A stretch of 64,000 bases of DNA from Chloroflexota bacterium (GTDB lineage Bacteria > Chloroflexota > Anaerolineae > Anaerolineales > Villigracilaceae): contig JACRBL010000055.1 of NCBI GenBank assembly GCA_016234485.1, forward strand, positions 62,001 through 126,000. Reading direction: 5' to 3'. A model generated the notes under the pieces. That model was not told where the DNA came from. It searched no databases and saw nothing but the letters and a program-made list of their open reading frames with translations. Positions 34,804 to 43,591 of this stretch are shown one piece after another. How positions within the stretch are numbered: position 1 is the stretch's first letter; every line of letters starts with the position of its first letter. Made by a program: the position numbers and the translations under genes.

Positions 34804-36984
34804 GTGCTGAAATCCCCTTTCGTCGTCAACAACAAAAAACAACTGATTGTCACCGCCCTCGTCCTGCTCCTCCTGCTCGGCGTGTGGCTGTTCATTACCC
34901 TCACCAAAATTGGCATCACGCCCGATGTCGCTTTTTGGAACGAGGCGGGCGTGCCGCTTTTGGGCTTGCAGGTTCTCGTCGCGCTCGCGGTCAGTTTTGG
35001 ATTGGGGCGACTACTCTCCCTGCCGCGCGTCGCCTCACACCCTTTCGCGGGGAAAGCTCTCGGCAAGATTCTCGTTCTCGATATTTTGCTGGCGGCGCTC
35101 GTGTATGCGCTGGCCGCGGGCGTGTGGATGGCCGAGCCGCAGCGACAGAGTTTCAACGCGCCGCGTCCCTCGCCGCCCACCTATGAGTTTTATCCCCTCT
35201 CCGATTCCACCTCTTACGATCTCGGGGCGCAATATGCCCTGATCGGTCAGGGCATCAACAACGACCTCTCCTCCGACAAGCCGCTCTATCATTTCCTGCT
35301 GGCCCTCTTCCACCTCGTGGGCGGGCAATCGGTCCGCGACACCATCAACGTACAGATTCTCTTCCTGGCGCTCTTCCCCGTCGTCCTCTATCTGCTCGGC
35401 AAAGACATCCACAGCCGCGGGCTGGGACTCTTCGTCGCCCTGCTCGCCATCTTCAAAGAACGCAATGCCATCGCCGCCGCATTGGATATCCAGGTCTCGC
35501 ACGCCAAGCTGATGATGACCGAGGTCCCGACCGCGCTCTTCGTAGCGACGATTGCGCTTCTGCTCTTTAACTTAGAGCGGACTCGCCCGCCTCGCGCGTT
35601 TTCCACGCCGCTTTGGATCGGCCTCCTCATCGGCGCGGCGACATTGCTCCGCACCAACGCATTTTTGTTTTTGCCGCTGGCGTTTCTTCTACCCCTCCTT
35701 TGGCGCGCCCAACCCTGGCGGCAAAGACTTGTCCCCGCCCTTTCCGTTATCCTGGGATTCTCGCTTTTCATCCTGCCTTGGCTTCTCACCAACCGCGGCC
35801 CCGACGGGCGTCTCTTCATTCAAGGCAAACTCGATGCCATCTTCCAGCGCTACCAACAATTCCTCCCCGGCGGCTCTGGCCTCAATCTCTCCACTCCTCA
35901 CGTTGCATCTCTCTCCGAAAATATCCGCGTCCATCCGCGCGCGAAGCGTCCGCGTCCCATTTTGGATGAGGGCGCGACTCCCCTCCAATTCATCCCCGCA
36001 CACTTCCTCCACAATCAGATCGCGTCTGTCTTCGTCCTGCCGTCCACGGTGAAATTTCGCAGTCTCGAACAAACCGTCTCTTCGCCCATCTGGGAAAAAA
36101 ACTGGGATGGGACGCTCTCCGCCGAGAACAAGATTATGCTTCCGCTCAACCTCGTTTTGCTGGCGGTGGGACTGGCATCCGCCTTTCGGCGTTGGCGCGG
36201 CGCGGGCCTCGTTCCTGCGATGGTAGAGATTGTCTATTTCCTGTCCAACGCGTTGGCGCGCACTTCGGGCAGTCGTTATCTTGTCCCTGCCGATTGGATC
36301 GTCTATTTTTATTACGCCATCGGACTCTTTCAACTACTCGAATGGCTTTGGGAACTGGCGAAGCGCTCCAGCGCAGAGTCCGCTCTCGAAGCAGAGGCCC
36401 GCCAACCTGTCGAAATGAAGCGATGGGGATGGGCCGTGCCGGTGTCCGCCGCGCTGGTCCTCGGTCTGCTCTTGCCGCTTCCGTCGTATGTCGTCCCACA
36501 GCGTTATCCAACGCTTAAGAAAACCGAAGCCTGGAAAATTTTTAGGGAACAGGTCTCGCTGAAAGAGTTGGGATTCAAGCAGAAGGACATCGTGGATTTC
36601 GTGCGCCATTCGGATTCATTCGTGTTCCAGGCGCGCCTGTTGTACCCGCGCTATTTCTTCGCGGATGATGGCCTGTGCGAAACCTGTTACGTGTTCGACG
36701 CGGCTTTTGGTTACCGCTCGTATCCGCGCCTGACCTTTGTAGCCCTCGGCCCTGTGAGCGCGGGCGTGATCGTGGAAATGCCCGAACTGCCCGCCAACTT
36801 CCGCGGCCTCGATCTCGGCGCCGCCCCTGACGTATGGGTAGTGGGTTGCAGGGATGACGAGGACGAGGCGTTTGGCATGTTTGGCCGCTTTGAACCTTCG
36901 GTGCGCGCGCTGGTGATCGCCATTCAAGACCAGGGCGGTTTGCGAACGTATGCGCCGCCAGGGCAGAAGTTGAGTTGCGATTAA
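34804..36984 (+). CDS. GT-C fold (GT39/ArnT-like) membrane glycosyltransferase
   Basis: A 726-residue protein read from GTG at 34804, which follows GGAG; TATAAT lies at 34778-34783. It has about 12 hydrophobic helices up to residue 500 and a C-terminal outer domain. The early loop (YPLSDSTSYDLGAQYALIGQG) carries the acidic residue expected for the catalytic Asp of dolichyl-phosphate-mannose-type transferases. The likely role is transfer of a lipid-linked sugar outside the cell. Donor and acceptor are unknown. Confidence 0.75.
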   Translation: MLKSPFVVNNKKQLIVTALVLLLLLGVWLFITLTKIGITPDVAFWNEAGVPLLGLQVLVALAVSFGLGRLLSLPRVASHPFAGKALGKILVLDILLAALVYALAAGVWMAEPQRQSFNAPRPSPPTYEFYPLSDSTSYDLGAQYALIGQGINNDLSSDKPLYHFLLALFHLVGGQSVRDTINVQILFLALFPVVLYLLGKDIHSRGLGLFVALLAIFKERNAIAAALDIQVSHAKLMMTEVPTALFVATIALLLFNLERTRPPRAFSTPLWIGLLIGAATLLRTNAFLFLPLAFLLPLLWRAQPWRQRLVPALSVILGFSLFILPWLLTNRGPDGRLFIQGKLDAIFQRYQQFLPGGSGLNLSTPHVASLSENIRVHPRAKRPRPILDEGATPLQFIPAHFLHNQIASVFVLPSTVKFRSLEQTVSSPIWEKNWDGTLSAENKIMLPLNLVLLAVGLASAFRRWRGAGLVPAMVEIVYFLSNALARTSGSRYLVPADWIVYFYYAIGLFQLLEWLWELAKRSSAESALEAEARQPVEMKRWGWAVPVSAALVLGLLLPLPSYVVPQRYPTLKKTEAWKIFREQVSLKELGFKQKDIVDFVRHSDSFVFQARLLYPRYFFADDGLCETCYVFDAAFGYRSYPRLTFVALGPVSAGVIVEMPELPANFRGLDLGAAPDVWVVGCRDDEDEAFGMFGRFEPSVRALVIAIQDQGGLRTYAPPGQKLSCD

Positions 36985-37029
36985 TTCCCTCAGCCCCTAC
37001 GTTTTCCCAACGCTTCCCCATTAATTTCC

Positions 37030-37062
37030 AAGTGACAGCCACTTCTAAAGTGACTGTCACTT
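37030..37062 (+). terminator. Terminator between the glycosyltransferase and the ABC exporter
   Basis: AAGTGACAG with CTGTCACTT, extended by CACTT/AAGTG inside; followed by TTGCGTT. It lies 45 bases after the stop. Confidence 0.65.
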
Positions 37063-37084
37063 TGCGTTATGGTATGCTTGCTCT

Positions 37085-38890
37085 ATGTCATCATTGTTCC
37101 GTCTCCGCTCTTTCATTCGACCATATCTTCCCCAAACACTCCTAAATCTATTTCTCCTGCTCGCCGTGACAGGACTCTCGCTCTACGTCCCGCGCATCAT
37201 CCAACAAGTAGTGGACGAGGGGCTGACCGCCGGCGCGTCCGCGGCGTTAATCCGCTCCTCGCTTCTGCTCCTGACGATTGGGCTGGGCGCGGCGATTCTG
37301 AATCTTGGTCAACGCTATCTGTCGGAATGGGTCGCGGCGCGCATCGGCTATGACCTGCGTAATCGTCTCTTCGACCACATCCAGCGGCAGAGTTTTTCCT
37401 ATCACGACCACGCCCAGTCGGGACAGTTGATCTCGCGTTGCATCGAAGACGTGCGCGCCATCGAGCGGTTCGCCGGCTCGGCCATCGTCGAAGCGGCTCA
37501 ATTCGTTTTGCTGACAGTTGGCATTCTCTGGCTGATGGCTTCGGATAATCTCAAACTGGCGGTCATCGCGCTTCTGCCGATGATTCCCCTGGTCTACATG
37601 ACGCTTGAATTTGGGACGCGCATCGGCGGCCTGTTCTTCAAAGTGGACAACGCCGTGGGCGAAGTCTCGAACCGTTTGCAGGAAAACGTGAGCGGGGTGC
37701 AGGTGGTGCGCGCCTTCGCCCGCGAAGAGTACGAGATTGATCGTTTCAACACCGCAAATCGCGAAGTCTTCATGCATTGGGTCAATGTCATTGACCAGTG
37801 GGCGCGTATCATGCCGCTCTCCAACTTTCTGATTGCGCTCGGCACGATCCTGCTCCTCTGGTTCGGCGGCCCCATGGTCTTGGACGGGACGGTCACGCTC
37901 GGGGAACTGGTGGCGTTCAACTCGTACATTCTCCTGCTCGGCGCGCCCGCCCAGCAACTGACGCAACTCGTCAATGCCGCGGGGGAAGCCACGGCGGGCG
38001 CGCAACGCGTCTTTGAAGCATTGGATTACCAACCCGAAATCCAATCCGCGAAAAACGCGCAACGGCTCGAGCAACTGCGCGGCGAAGTGGAATTCAGGGA
38101 CGTTTCGTTGAACTACAAAGACGAGAAAATCCCTGCCTTGGAGGAGATCAACCTCAAAGTGGAACCGAACCGCATCATCGCCATGATGGGACAGACAGGT
38201 TCGGGCAAGACCTCGCTGGTGAATCTCATCCCTCGCTTTTACGATGTCACACACGGACAGATCCTCGTGGACGGCATTGACGTCCGCGAACTGGATCTGG
38301 TCTCCTTCCGCCGCCAGATCGGAATCGTCCTGCAGACTTCCCTGCTCTTTTCCGACACGCTCCGCGCCAACATTGCCTACGGTCATCCCGAAGCGAGCGA
38401 AGAGGAGATCATCGCCGCCGCCAAAGCCGCGCAGGCGCACGATTTCATCCTCGAACTACCGCAGGGATACGACACCATCGTCGGCGAGCGCGGCATCACC
38501 CTCTCGGGCGGACAGCGTCAACGGGTGGCTATCGCCCGCGCCCTGCTGATGAATCCGCGCATCCTCATCCTCGACGACTCCACCTCCAGCGTGGACACGC
38601 AAACCGAGAAACTCATCCAGTCCGCGCTCGATCAACTGATGGAAGGCCGCACCACCTTTGTCATCGCACACCGCCTCTCCACCGTTCGCCGCGCCGACAT
38701 GATCGTGGTCATGGACAAAGGTCGCATCGTTCAACGCGGTACACATAAAGACTTACTCCGTCACGGCGGGCTGTACCGCCAGATCTACGACCTGCAATTG
38801 AAGGGTCACGAGAAATTTGCCGAAGAGATGGAAGAACTGGGGCAAAAGGAATTTTCCGAGCCGCGCAGGAGAAGCGAGGAGTTGAGATGA
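37085..38890 (+). CDS. ABC exporter half-transporter (membrane plus ATPase domain), first copy
   Basis: A 601-residue MdlB/MsbA-type protein: six membrane helices (residues 1-315), then the ATPase domain with Walker A (GQTGSGKTSL), Q-loop, signature (ITLSGGQRQRVAIARALL), Walker B (ILILDDSTSSVD) and His switch (IAHRLST). With the second copy at 39600 it probably forms a heterodimer. In the Walker B of this copy the catalytic Glu is replaced by Asp (LDDSTSSVD), as is typical for the degenerate site of heterodimeric exporters. Substrate unknown. Confidence 0.93.
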   Translation: MSSLFRLRSFIRPYLPQTLLNLFLLLAVTGLSLYVPRIIQQVVDEGLTAGASAALIRSSLLLLTIGLGAAILNLGQRYLSEWVAARIGYDLRNRLFDHIQRQSFSYHDHAQSGQLISRCIEDVRAIERFAGSAIVEAAQFVLLTVGILWLMASDNLKLAVIALLPMIPLVYMTLEFGTRIGGLFFKVDNAVGEVSNRLQENVSGVQVVRAFAREEYEIDRFNTANREVFMHWVNVIDQWARIMPLSNFLIALGTILLLWFGGPMVLDGTVTLGELVAFNSYILLLGAPAQQLTQLVNAAGEATAGAQRVFEALDYQPEIQSAKNAQRLEQLRGEVEFRDVSLNYKDEKIPALEEINLKVEPNRIIAMMGQTGSGKTSLVNLIPRFYDVTHGQILVDGIDVRELDLVSFRRQIGIVLQTSLLFSDTLRANIAYGHPEASEEEIIAAAKAAQAHDFILELPQGYDTIVGERGITLSGGQRQRVAIARALLMNPRILILDDSTSSVDTQTEKLIQSALDQLMEGRTTFVIAHRLSTVRRADMIVVMDKGRIVQRGTHKDLLRHGGLYRQIYDLQLKGHEKFAEEMEELGQKEFSEPRRRSEELR

Positions 38891-38899
38891 AAAACTTGT

Positions 38900-38990
38900 C
38901 CGTCATTGCGAGGGTGTTCTTCCCGAAGCAATCCCCTCCGCTGCCGAGAGGAGATTGCTTCGTCGCAACTTGCGCTCCTCGCAATGACGG
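38900..38990. repeat. Palindromic REP-like element, copy 1
   Basis: Begins CCGTCATTGCGAGG and ends CCTCGCAATGACGG, with GAAGCAATCCCCTCC and GGAGATTGCTTC inside. It sits between the first ABC exporter gene and the small membrane protein gene. Related copies are at 44573-44664 and 57071-57185. Confidence 0.8.
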
Positions 38991-39019
38991 AAATGTAGTT
39001 TCAAGAAAGGCAGTCAACA

Positions 39020-39469
39020 ATGAAATTTAAATTCCCCCTCTACGGCGCATTGATCGGCTCCATCTTCGCCATCTTTGGCGGCATCATCTTCGGCGCAATT
39101 CCCGCCGCGACCATTTTCGGATTCATTAATACCGACCCAGGACAATTCCTCGTCGGGTTTGGATTCGCGGGGCTGTATTCTGTCGTCTTTGCCATCCTCC
39201 CAGGCGCGGTCGGCGGGGCGTACCTGGCGCGGTGGCTCGAAACCTCCGAGCGGACGCCGCGCGACGTCACCTTTCACAGCCTGCTCGTCGGCGCTCTGGC
39301 AGGCCTCGTCGCCGCGCTCGCTTTCATCGTCCTCGCCTTGCGCTTTCTTGTAGATTGGATGACCGCCGCCTTTGCCTTGCTTGCCATCGCCGTTGCATCT
39401 GTCTCCAGCCTCCTCGCCGCGAAGTTCCTGGCGAAGAAGAAAGCGAAGTTTGTAAAACTGCCAGAGTAG
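39020..39469 (+). CDS. Small membrane protein between two ABC exporters
   Basis: A 149-residue protein with four to five hydrophobic helices, rich in Gly and Ala, ending in a Lys-rich tail (KFLAKKKAKFVKLPE). No family recognised. Its place between the two half-transporters on the same strand suggests co-expression and a possible accessory role, but this is inference only. Confidence 0.75.
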   Translation: MKFKFPLYGALIGSIFAIFGGIIFGAIPAATIFGFINTDPGQFLVGFGFAGLYSVVFAILPGAVGGAYLARWLETSERTPRDVTFHSLLVGALAGLVAALAFIVLALRFLVDWMTAAFALLAIAVASVSSLLAAKFLAKKKAKFVKLPE

Positions 39470-39480
39470 TACCGCACATC

Positions 39481-39503
39481 TGCCCTGGCGGGCGATGCCA
39501 GGG
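39481..39503. repeat. Small inverted repeat TGCCCTGGC, copy 1
   Basis: TGCCCTGGCGGGCGATGCCAGGG, a CCCTGGC/GCCAGGG hairpin, 12 bases after the small membrane protein gene. The same block is inserted in the REP-like element at 57128-57151. Confidence 0.65.
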
Positions 39504-39551
39504 AGATTTATCTTGCGCGGCCAAAAGCAACATAAATGTTACAGTGCTTCT

Positions 39552-39599
39552 CTGACCAACGAACTATCAAACTATTTGACTACGAGACTATCAGACTAA
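39552..39599. repeat. Octamer word repeat abutting the second ABC exporter start
   Basis: Six 8-base units: CTGACCAA, CGAACTAT, CAAACTAT, TTGACTAC, GAGACTAT, CAGACTAA. The ATG at 39600 follows immediately. The word GACTA is shared with the hairpin at 29687-29805. Confidence 0.75.
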
Positions 39600-41390
39600 A
39601 TGACCATCACCCCTCCCGCCTACGTCATCCAATCGGAAGAAGCCCTCGATAAGGGGTACGATCCCAATATCGCGCGCAAACTCATCCGCTTTCTGCAACC
39701 CTACCTCAAGCAGGGCATCGCCGCATTGCTTTTGATGACCATCGCCACCATCACCAGTGTCTCGGGGCCGTACTTCGTCAAGGTCGCGCTCGATGATGGT
39801 CTCGCCGCGAAAAATATCGCGGTCTTGCGACAGACGCTCATTATCTATCTGATCGTCATGCTCTTTCAGTGGGGGACAAACTATCTGCGCGTCGTCATCA
39901 TGTCGCGCGTCGGTCAAAACGTGCTGTACGACGTCCGCACGCGCATGTTCGAGCATCTGCAAAAACTCTCGCTTGGTTTCTACTCGCGCTTCAGCGTGGG
40001 ACGCGCCATCACCCGCGTCATCAACGATGTTGGCACGCTCCGCGAATTCATCACATGGGCGGCGCTCGCCATCGTCCGCGATATCTTTGCCATCGTGGGC
40101 ATCATCGTCGCGATGCTCCTCATCAATCCCAAACTTTCGCTCCTCACCTTCGCCGTCCTGCCGTTCATGGCGCTTGCCACCGCGCTCTTCCGCCGCGCAG
40201 CGCGCCGCAACTATCGCAAAGTCCGCTCGGCCATCTCGTGGGTCAACTCCGTGCTGGCGGAGAACATCAACGGCGTGCGCGTCGTGCAAGCTTTCAGCCG
40301 CGAGACACACAACTACCAGAATTTTCGGGACTACGTGAACCGCTACCATCTTGACGTTGGGCTGGGCGCGGCCAAAGTGGCCTCGTTCTTCACCCCCACC
40401 GTGGACGCGCTCGGCGCCATCGCCACCGCGCTCGTCGTCTGGGTCGGTGGGACAGCCGTCCTCGGCGAGACCATCACCGCGGGCGACCTCGTCGCGTTCG
40501 TGCTGTACATTGACCGCTTCTTCGAGCCGATCCGCGATCTCTTCCGCCGCTTCGACACGCTTCAGTCCACGATGGCGGGGGGCGAGCGAATCGTCCAGTT
40601 GCTGGAGACACCCGTCGAGGTCCAGGATGAAGCGGGCGCGGGCGAGCTGTCGGCCATTCGGGGAGACGTCCGCTTCGAGCATGTCTCCTTCAATTATTCC
40701 GACGACCCGACTCCCGTGCTGGCGAACATTGACCTCGACATCCGCGCGGGCGAGACGGTCGCCCTCGTCGGCGAGACGGGCGCGGGCAAGACGACCTTCG
40801 TCAAGCTCGTAGCTCGCTTCCACGACCCGACCTCCGGCCGCGTCCTCGTGGACGGCGTTTCCCTGCGGACGGTGACTCAGCAATCACTGCGCCGACAAAT
40901 GGGCATGGTGTTGCAAGATCCATTCCTGTTCAACGGCACGGTGAAGGAAAACATTTTGTTCGGCCGGCTCGGCGCCACAGACGAGGAAGTGATCGCGGCC
41001 GCGACCGCGGTGGGCGCGCACGGATTCATCTCGCAACTGAAAAACGGATACGAGACGTCGGTGCAAGAGGGCGGCGTCCTGCTCTCGGTGGGACAGAGGC
41101 AACTGATCTCCTTCGCCCGTGCCTTGCTGGCCGACCCGCGCATCCTGATCCTGGACGAAGCCACCTCCTCGGTGGATACGCAGACCGAGCAGGTCATCCA
41201 ATCCGCGCTCGCGACCTTGCTCAAGGGGCGCACTTCCTTCGTCATCGCGCACCGCCTGTCCACCATCACCAACGCGGACAGAATCGTCGTCATCCACGAT
41301 GGGCGCGTGATCGAACAGGGTAATCATCGCGAGTTGCTGGAGAAGCGCGGGTATTATTTCAAGTTGTACAAGACGGGGTTTCAGGAGTGA
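39600..41390 (+). CDS. ABC exporter half-transporter, second copy
   Basis: A 596-residue MdlA/MsbA-type protein with six membrane helices and an ATPase domain: Walker A GETGAGKTTF, signature VLLSVGQRQLISFARALL (one change from the canonical LSGGQ to LSVGQ), Walker B ILILDEATSSVD with the catalytic Glu, and IAHRLST. The pairing with the first copy, which has Asp instead of the catalytic Glu, fits a heterodimeric exporter. No Shine-Dalgarno is seen; the start follows an octamer repeat. Confidence 0.93.
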   Translation: MTITPPAYVIQSEEALDKGYDPNIARKLIRFLQPYLKQGIAALLLMTIATITSVSGPYFVKVALDDGLAAKNIAVLRQTLIIYLIVMLFQWGTNYLRVVIMSRVGQNVLYDVRTRMFEHLQKLSLGFYSRFSVGRAITRVINDVGTLREFITWAALAIVRDIFAIVGIIVAMLLINPKLSLLTFAVLPFMALATALFRRAARRNYRKVRSAISWVNSVLAENINGVRVVQAFSRETHNYQNFRDYVNRYHLDVGLGAAKVASFFTPTVDALGAIATALVVWVGGTAVLGETITAGDLVAFVLYIDRFFEPIRDLFRRFDTLQSTMAGGERIVQLLETPVEVQDEAGAGELSAIRGDVRFEHVSFNYSDDPTPVLANIDLDIRAGETVALVGETGAGKTTFVKLVARFHDPTSGRVLVDGVSLRTVTQQSLRRQMGMVLQDPFLFNGTVKENILFGRLGATDEEVIAAATAVGAHGFISQLKNGYETSVQEGGVLLSVGQRQLISFARALLADPRILILDEATSSVDTQTEQVIQSALATLLKGRTSFVIAHRLSTITNADRIVVIHDGRVIEQGNHRELLEKRGYYFKLYKTGFQE

Positions 41391-41422
41391 GACTGCTTCC
41401 GATTTGGATTGCTGAGGTTGAT

Positions 41423-41950
41423 ATGACAGAACCGTGGAATTCTATGCTCTTGATCCTTCTGTTTGGAATTGTCCCTTTTGTATACTCGTTAACTTCATTT
41501 ATTTGGATTGTTAGGCATGGAAATCAAAAGCGCTTATCTCAAGGCGTTCTACTTGGTTCGTTGGGGAGCGGATTGTTTTTCGTCGGATTTCAATTGATTT
41601 GGTTGCTTTTTGTGGTCATTAATTCCATGCACTTAAGTGACGTATTGAAGCAGACAGGTTCCAGCGTTTTTGAATACTCCTTTAATAGGGTGTTTGATTA
41701 CGTATTTCCTCTATACTTGGAACAACTAATAGGGTATTTGGGTTTCAATATTTCCTTTGCGCAGTGGTGGCAATCGGAAGCGCTAATTGTTCTTCATTTT
41801 CTAATCGTTGGCTTTACGGTTTCCCTGACTGCAAGACTCTTGTTATACAAGGATGTAAGAAAAATCCTTGGGGTGATCTTGTTAGTTGGTGTTTATATCA
41901 TTTACTTTATTGGGATGATTTACTGGATGGCTGGCGCTCTGTATCTTTAG
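41423..41950 (+). CDS. Small AT-rich polytopic membrane protein, unknown
   Basis: A 175-residue protein with four hydrophobic helices (residues about 5-30, 40-65, 115-140, 148-172). The ATG at 41423 follows a GAGG and is preferred to a GTG overlapping the ABC exporter stop. No family was recognised. It is distinctly AT-richer than its neighbours, which suggests recent transfer. It ends just before a strong bidirectional terminator. Confidence 0.65.
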   Translation: MTEPWNSMLLILLFGIVPFVYSLTSFIWIVRHGNQKRLSQGVLLGSLGSGLFFVGFQLIWLLFVVINSMHLSDVLKQTGSSVFEYSFNRVFDYVFPLYLEQLIGYLGFNISFAQWWQSEALIVLHFLIVGFTVSLTARLLLYKDVRKILGVILLVGVYIIYFIGMIYWMAGALYL

Positions 41951-41972
41951 GTTTGTGATCTCATTTGGAGTC

Positions 41973-42003
41973 AAAAAGACGGCCAATTTGGCCGTCTTTT
42001 TTT
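41973..42003. terminator. Strong bidirectional terminator closing the Wood-Ljungdahl cluster
   Basis: Perfect palindrome AAAAAGACGGCCAA / TTGGCCGTCTTTTT. It lies between the end of the plus-strand membrane protein gene and the end of the minus-strand acs cluster. Confidence 0.9.
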
Positions 42004-42020
42004 GTTTATACCGATCAGTG

Positions 42021-43508
42021 TTACGCTGCGGGTTTGGCGGCGGGCGCGACAAACCCGGACGGGAGCAACCCCGCCTCGGTGACGATGCGCGGGACGATAT
42101 CCTCCCAGCCCACTGGCATGATGTGCAGGCCGTGGATGCCCTGTCCCTTGAGCGCTTTGATCTTCTCAATGATCTCGAGCGCGAGCTTCACGCCTTCTTC
42201 TTGCATGGCGGTCGGTCCGCCCTTTTCGGCCTCGTCCATGCGCTTGAGCAGCGCCTCAGGGACGAACACGCCTGGCACCTGCGTCATGTAATGCGCCATC
42301 TTGGCGCTCTTGAGCGGCGTGATGCCGATCATCACGTAGACCTTGTCGAGAATGTTGCGCTTGGCGAGTTCGTTCAGCCAGATTTCCATCCGCTCGGGAT
42401 CGTAGACGAGATTGGTCTGGAAGAACTGCGCGCCCGCGTTGACCTTCTTATGCTCGCGAATCGCCTGGAATTTCGGGTCGCTGGCGAACGGGGCGGCGGC
42501 CGCGCCGAGGAAGAATTTGGGCGGGAATTTGAGCTCGCGCCCGTCGAGGTAATGTCCCTCGTCGCGCATGCGGCGTAGAATCCAGATCATCTGGATGGCG
42601 TCGAGGTCGTTGATGTCCATCCGTCCGCGCGGCTTTGGCGCCAATACGGGACTATCGCCCGTCACGCACAGCACGTTGCGGACACCCAGCGCCGTAGCGC
42701 CGAGAATCTCTCCCTGTAAGCTGGCCCGCGTCCGGTCGCGTGCCGCGATCTGCATCACAGGCTCCGCGCCTTTTTCCACGGAAATGCGCGAGCAGGCCCA
42801 CGACGTCATGCGCGGCGTGGCGGAGGCGTTGTCGGTATAGTTGATGGCGGTCACGTACGGCTTGACGAGTTCGATGTTCTCGATCAACTTCTTGGTGGAC
42901 ATGCTCAGCGGCGGCGCGATCTCGCAAGCCACGACAAATTCGCCGGCTTTGAAGGCCTTCTCCAAATTTGAGACGGGCTCGGTGTAAGCAGGCGCGTGGT
43001 ATTGATTGTCTCCCTGCCACCAATCGGGCTGGCGGACATTGGCGAATATGGTATCCCAGGTTTTGTAGCGTTCTTTGGCGGATTTGAAGGCCATGCCCTT
43101 GAAGAACTTGCCGAAGCCCATCTTTTTGACCTCGGTGAACACGTCGCCCCACGTCTCCGAGCCGACCTTCTCCCAATCGAGTGGCGGCAGGACTTCGAGA
43201 AGTTTTTCCTCGCGTCCCATTTTGAATGAGCGATCGTATATCTTGTACCAGATGCATGGACGCGTCTTGTCCACGTAGCAATGCTCGGGCGTGGAGCCGC
43301 CGCAGGGACCGTTGCGCAATCCCTTCGGGCATTCCATCGGGCAGATGAAGGCTGTCTCTTGCAACATGCAGTTGCCGCACATACGACAGCCAAAGAGCGG
43401 CCCTTTGATGGCATATTCGAAGTTTTCAAGGACGCGATTGCCGAATGTGTCTTTCTTGAAGGGGGAGTAGGCAGGTTGCCAGCGGCGGCCGGGGGTGAAG
43501 ATGGGCAT
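42021..43508 (-). CDS. metF: Methylenetetrahydrofolate reductase, MetV-MetF fusion
   Basis: A 495-residue protein joining two functions that acetogens usually encode separately. Residues 1-170 are a MetV-like (MTHFR C-terminal) domain with nine Cys in FGCRMCGNC, ICPMECPKG, PCGGS, HCYVD and RPCIWY, expected to hold an Fe-S or zinc site. Residues about 185-495 form the MetF TIM barrel with the FAD/folate site (EIAPPLS, NYTDNASATPRMTS, CVTGDSPV, QTNLVYD). It reduces methylene-THF to methyl-THF, the last step of the methyl branch. It is the last gene of the acs cluster. Confidence 0.93.
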   Translation of the reverse strand: MPIFTPGRRWQPAYSPFKKDTFGNRVLENFEYAIKGPLFGCRMCGNCMLQETAFICPMECPKGLRNGPCGGSTPEHCYVDKTRPCIWYKIYDRSFKMGREEKLLEVLPPLDWEKVGSETWGDVFTEVKKMGFGKFFKGMAFKSAKERYKTWDTIFANVRQPDWWQGDNQYHAPAYTEPVSNLEKAFKAGEFVVACEIAPPLSMSTKKLIENIELVKPYVTAINYTDNASATPRMTSWACSRISVEKGAEPVMQIAARDRTRASLQGEILGATALGVRNVLCVTGDSPVLAPKPRGRMDINDLDAIQMIWILRRMRDEGHYLDGRELKFPPKFFLGAAAAPFASDPKFQAIREHKKVNAGAQFFQTNLVYDPERMEIWLNELAKRNILDKVYVMIGITPLKSAKMAHYMTQVPGVFVPEALLKRMDEAEKGGPTAMQEEGVKLALEIIEKIKALKGQGIHGLHIMPVGWEDIVPRIVTEAGLLPSGFVAPAAKPAA

Positions 43509-43522
43509 GGTTCCTCCAGTAA

Positions 43523-43590
43523 GGTGTCAGGTGTCAGGTTTCAAGTTTCAGGCAACCTGAAACCTGAAACCTGGAACCTGACACTTGAAA
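43523..43590. repeat. Heptamer word hairpin, word CCTGAAA
   Basis: Left arm GGTGTCA twice, GGTTTCA, AGTTTCA; right arm CCTGAAA twice, CCTGGAA, CCTGACA, CTTGAAA. The arms are inverted copies around GGCAA. It lies between acsE and metF, and the acsE stop codon (TAG) begins two bases beyond its right end. Confidence 0.85.
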
Positions 43591-43591
43591 T

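Noticed and set aside
43523..43590. Tandem repeats considered as a CRISPR array
   Set aside because: Units are 7-8 bases without unique spacers, and no cas gene is present in the window.
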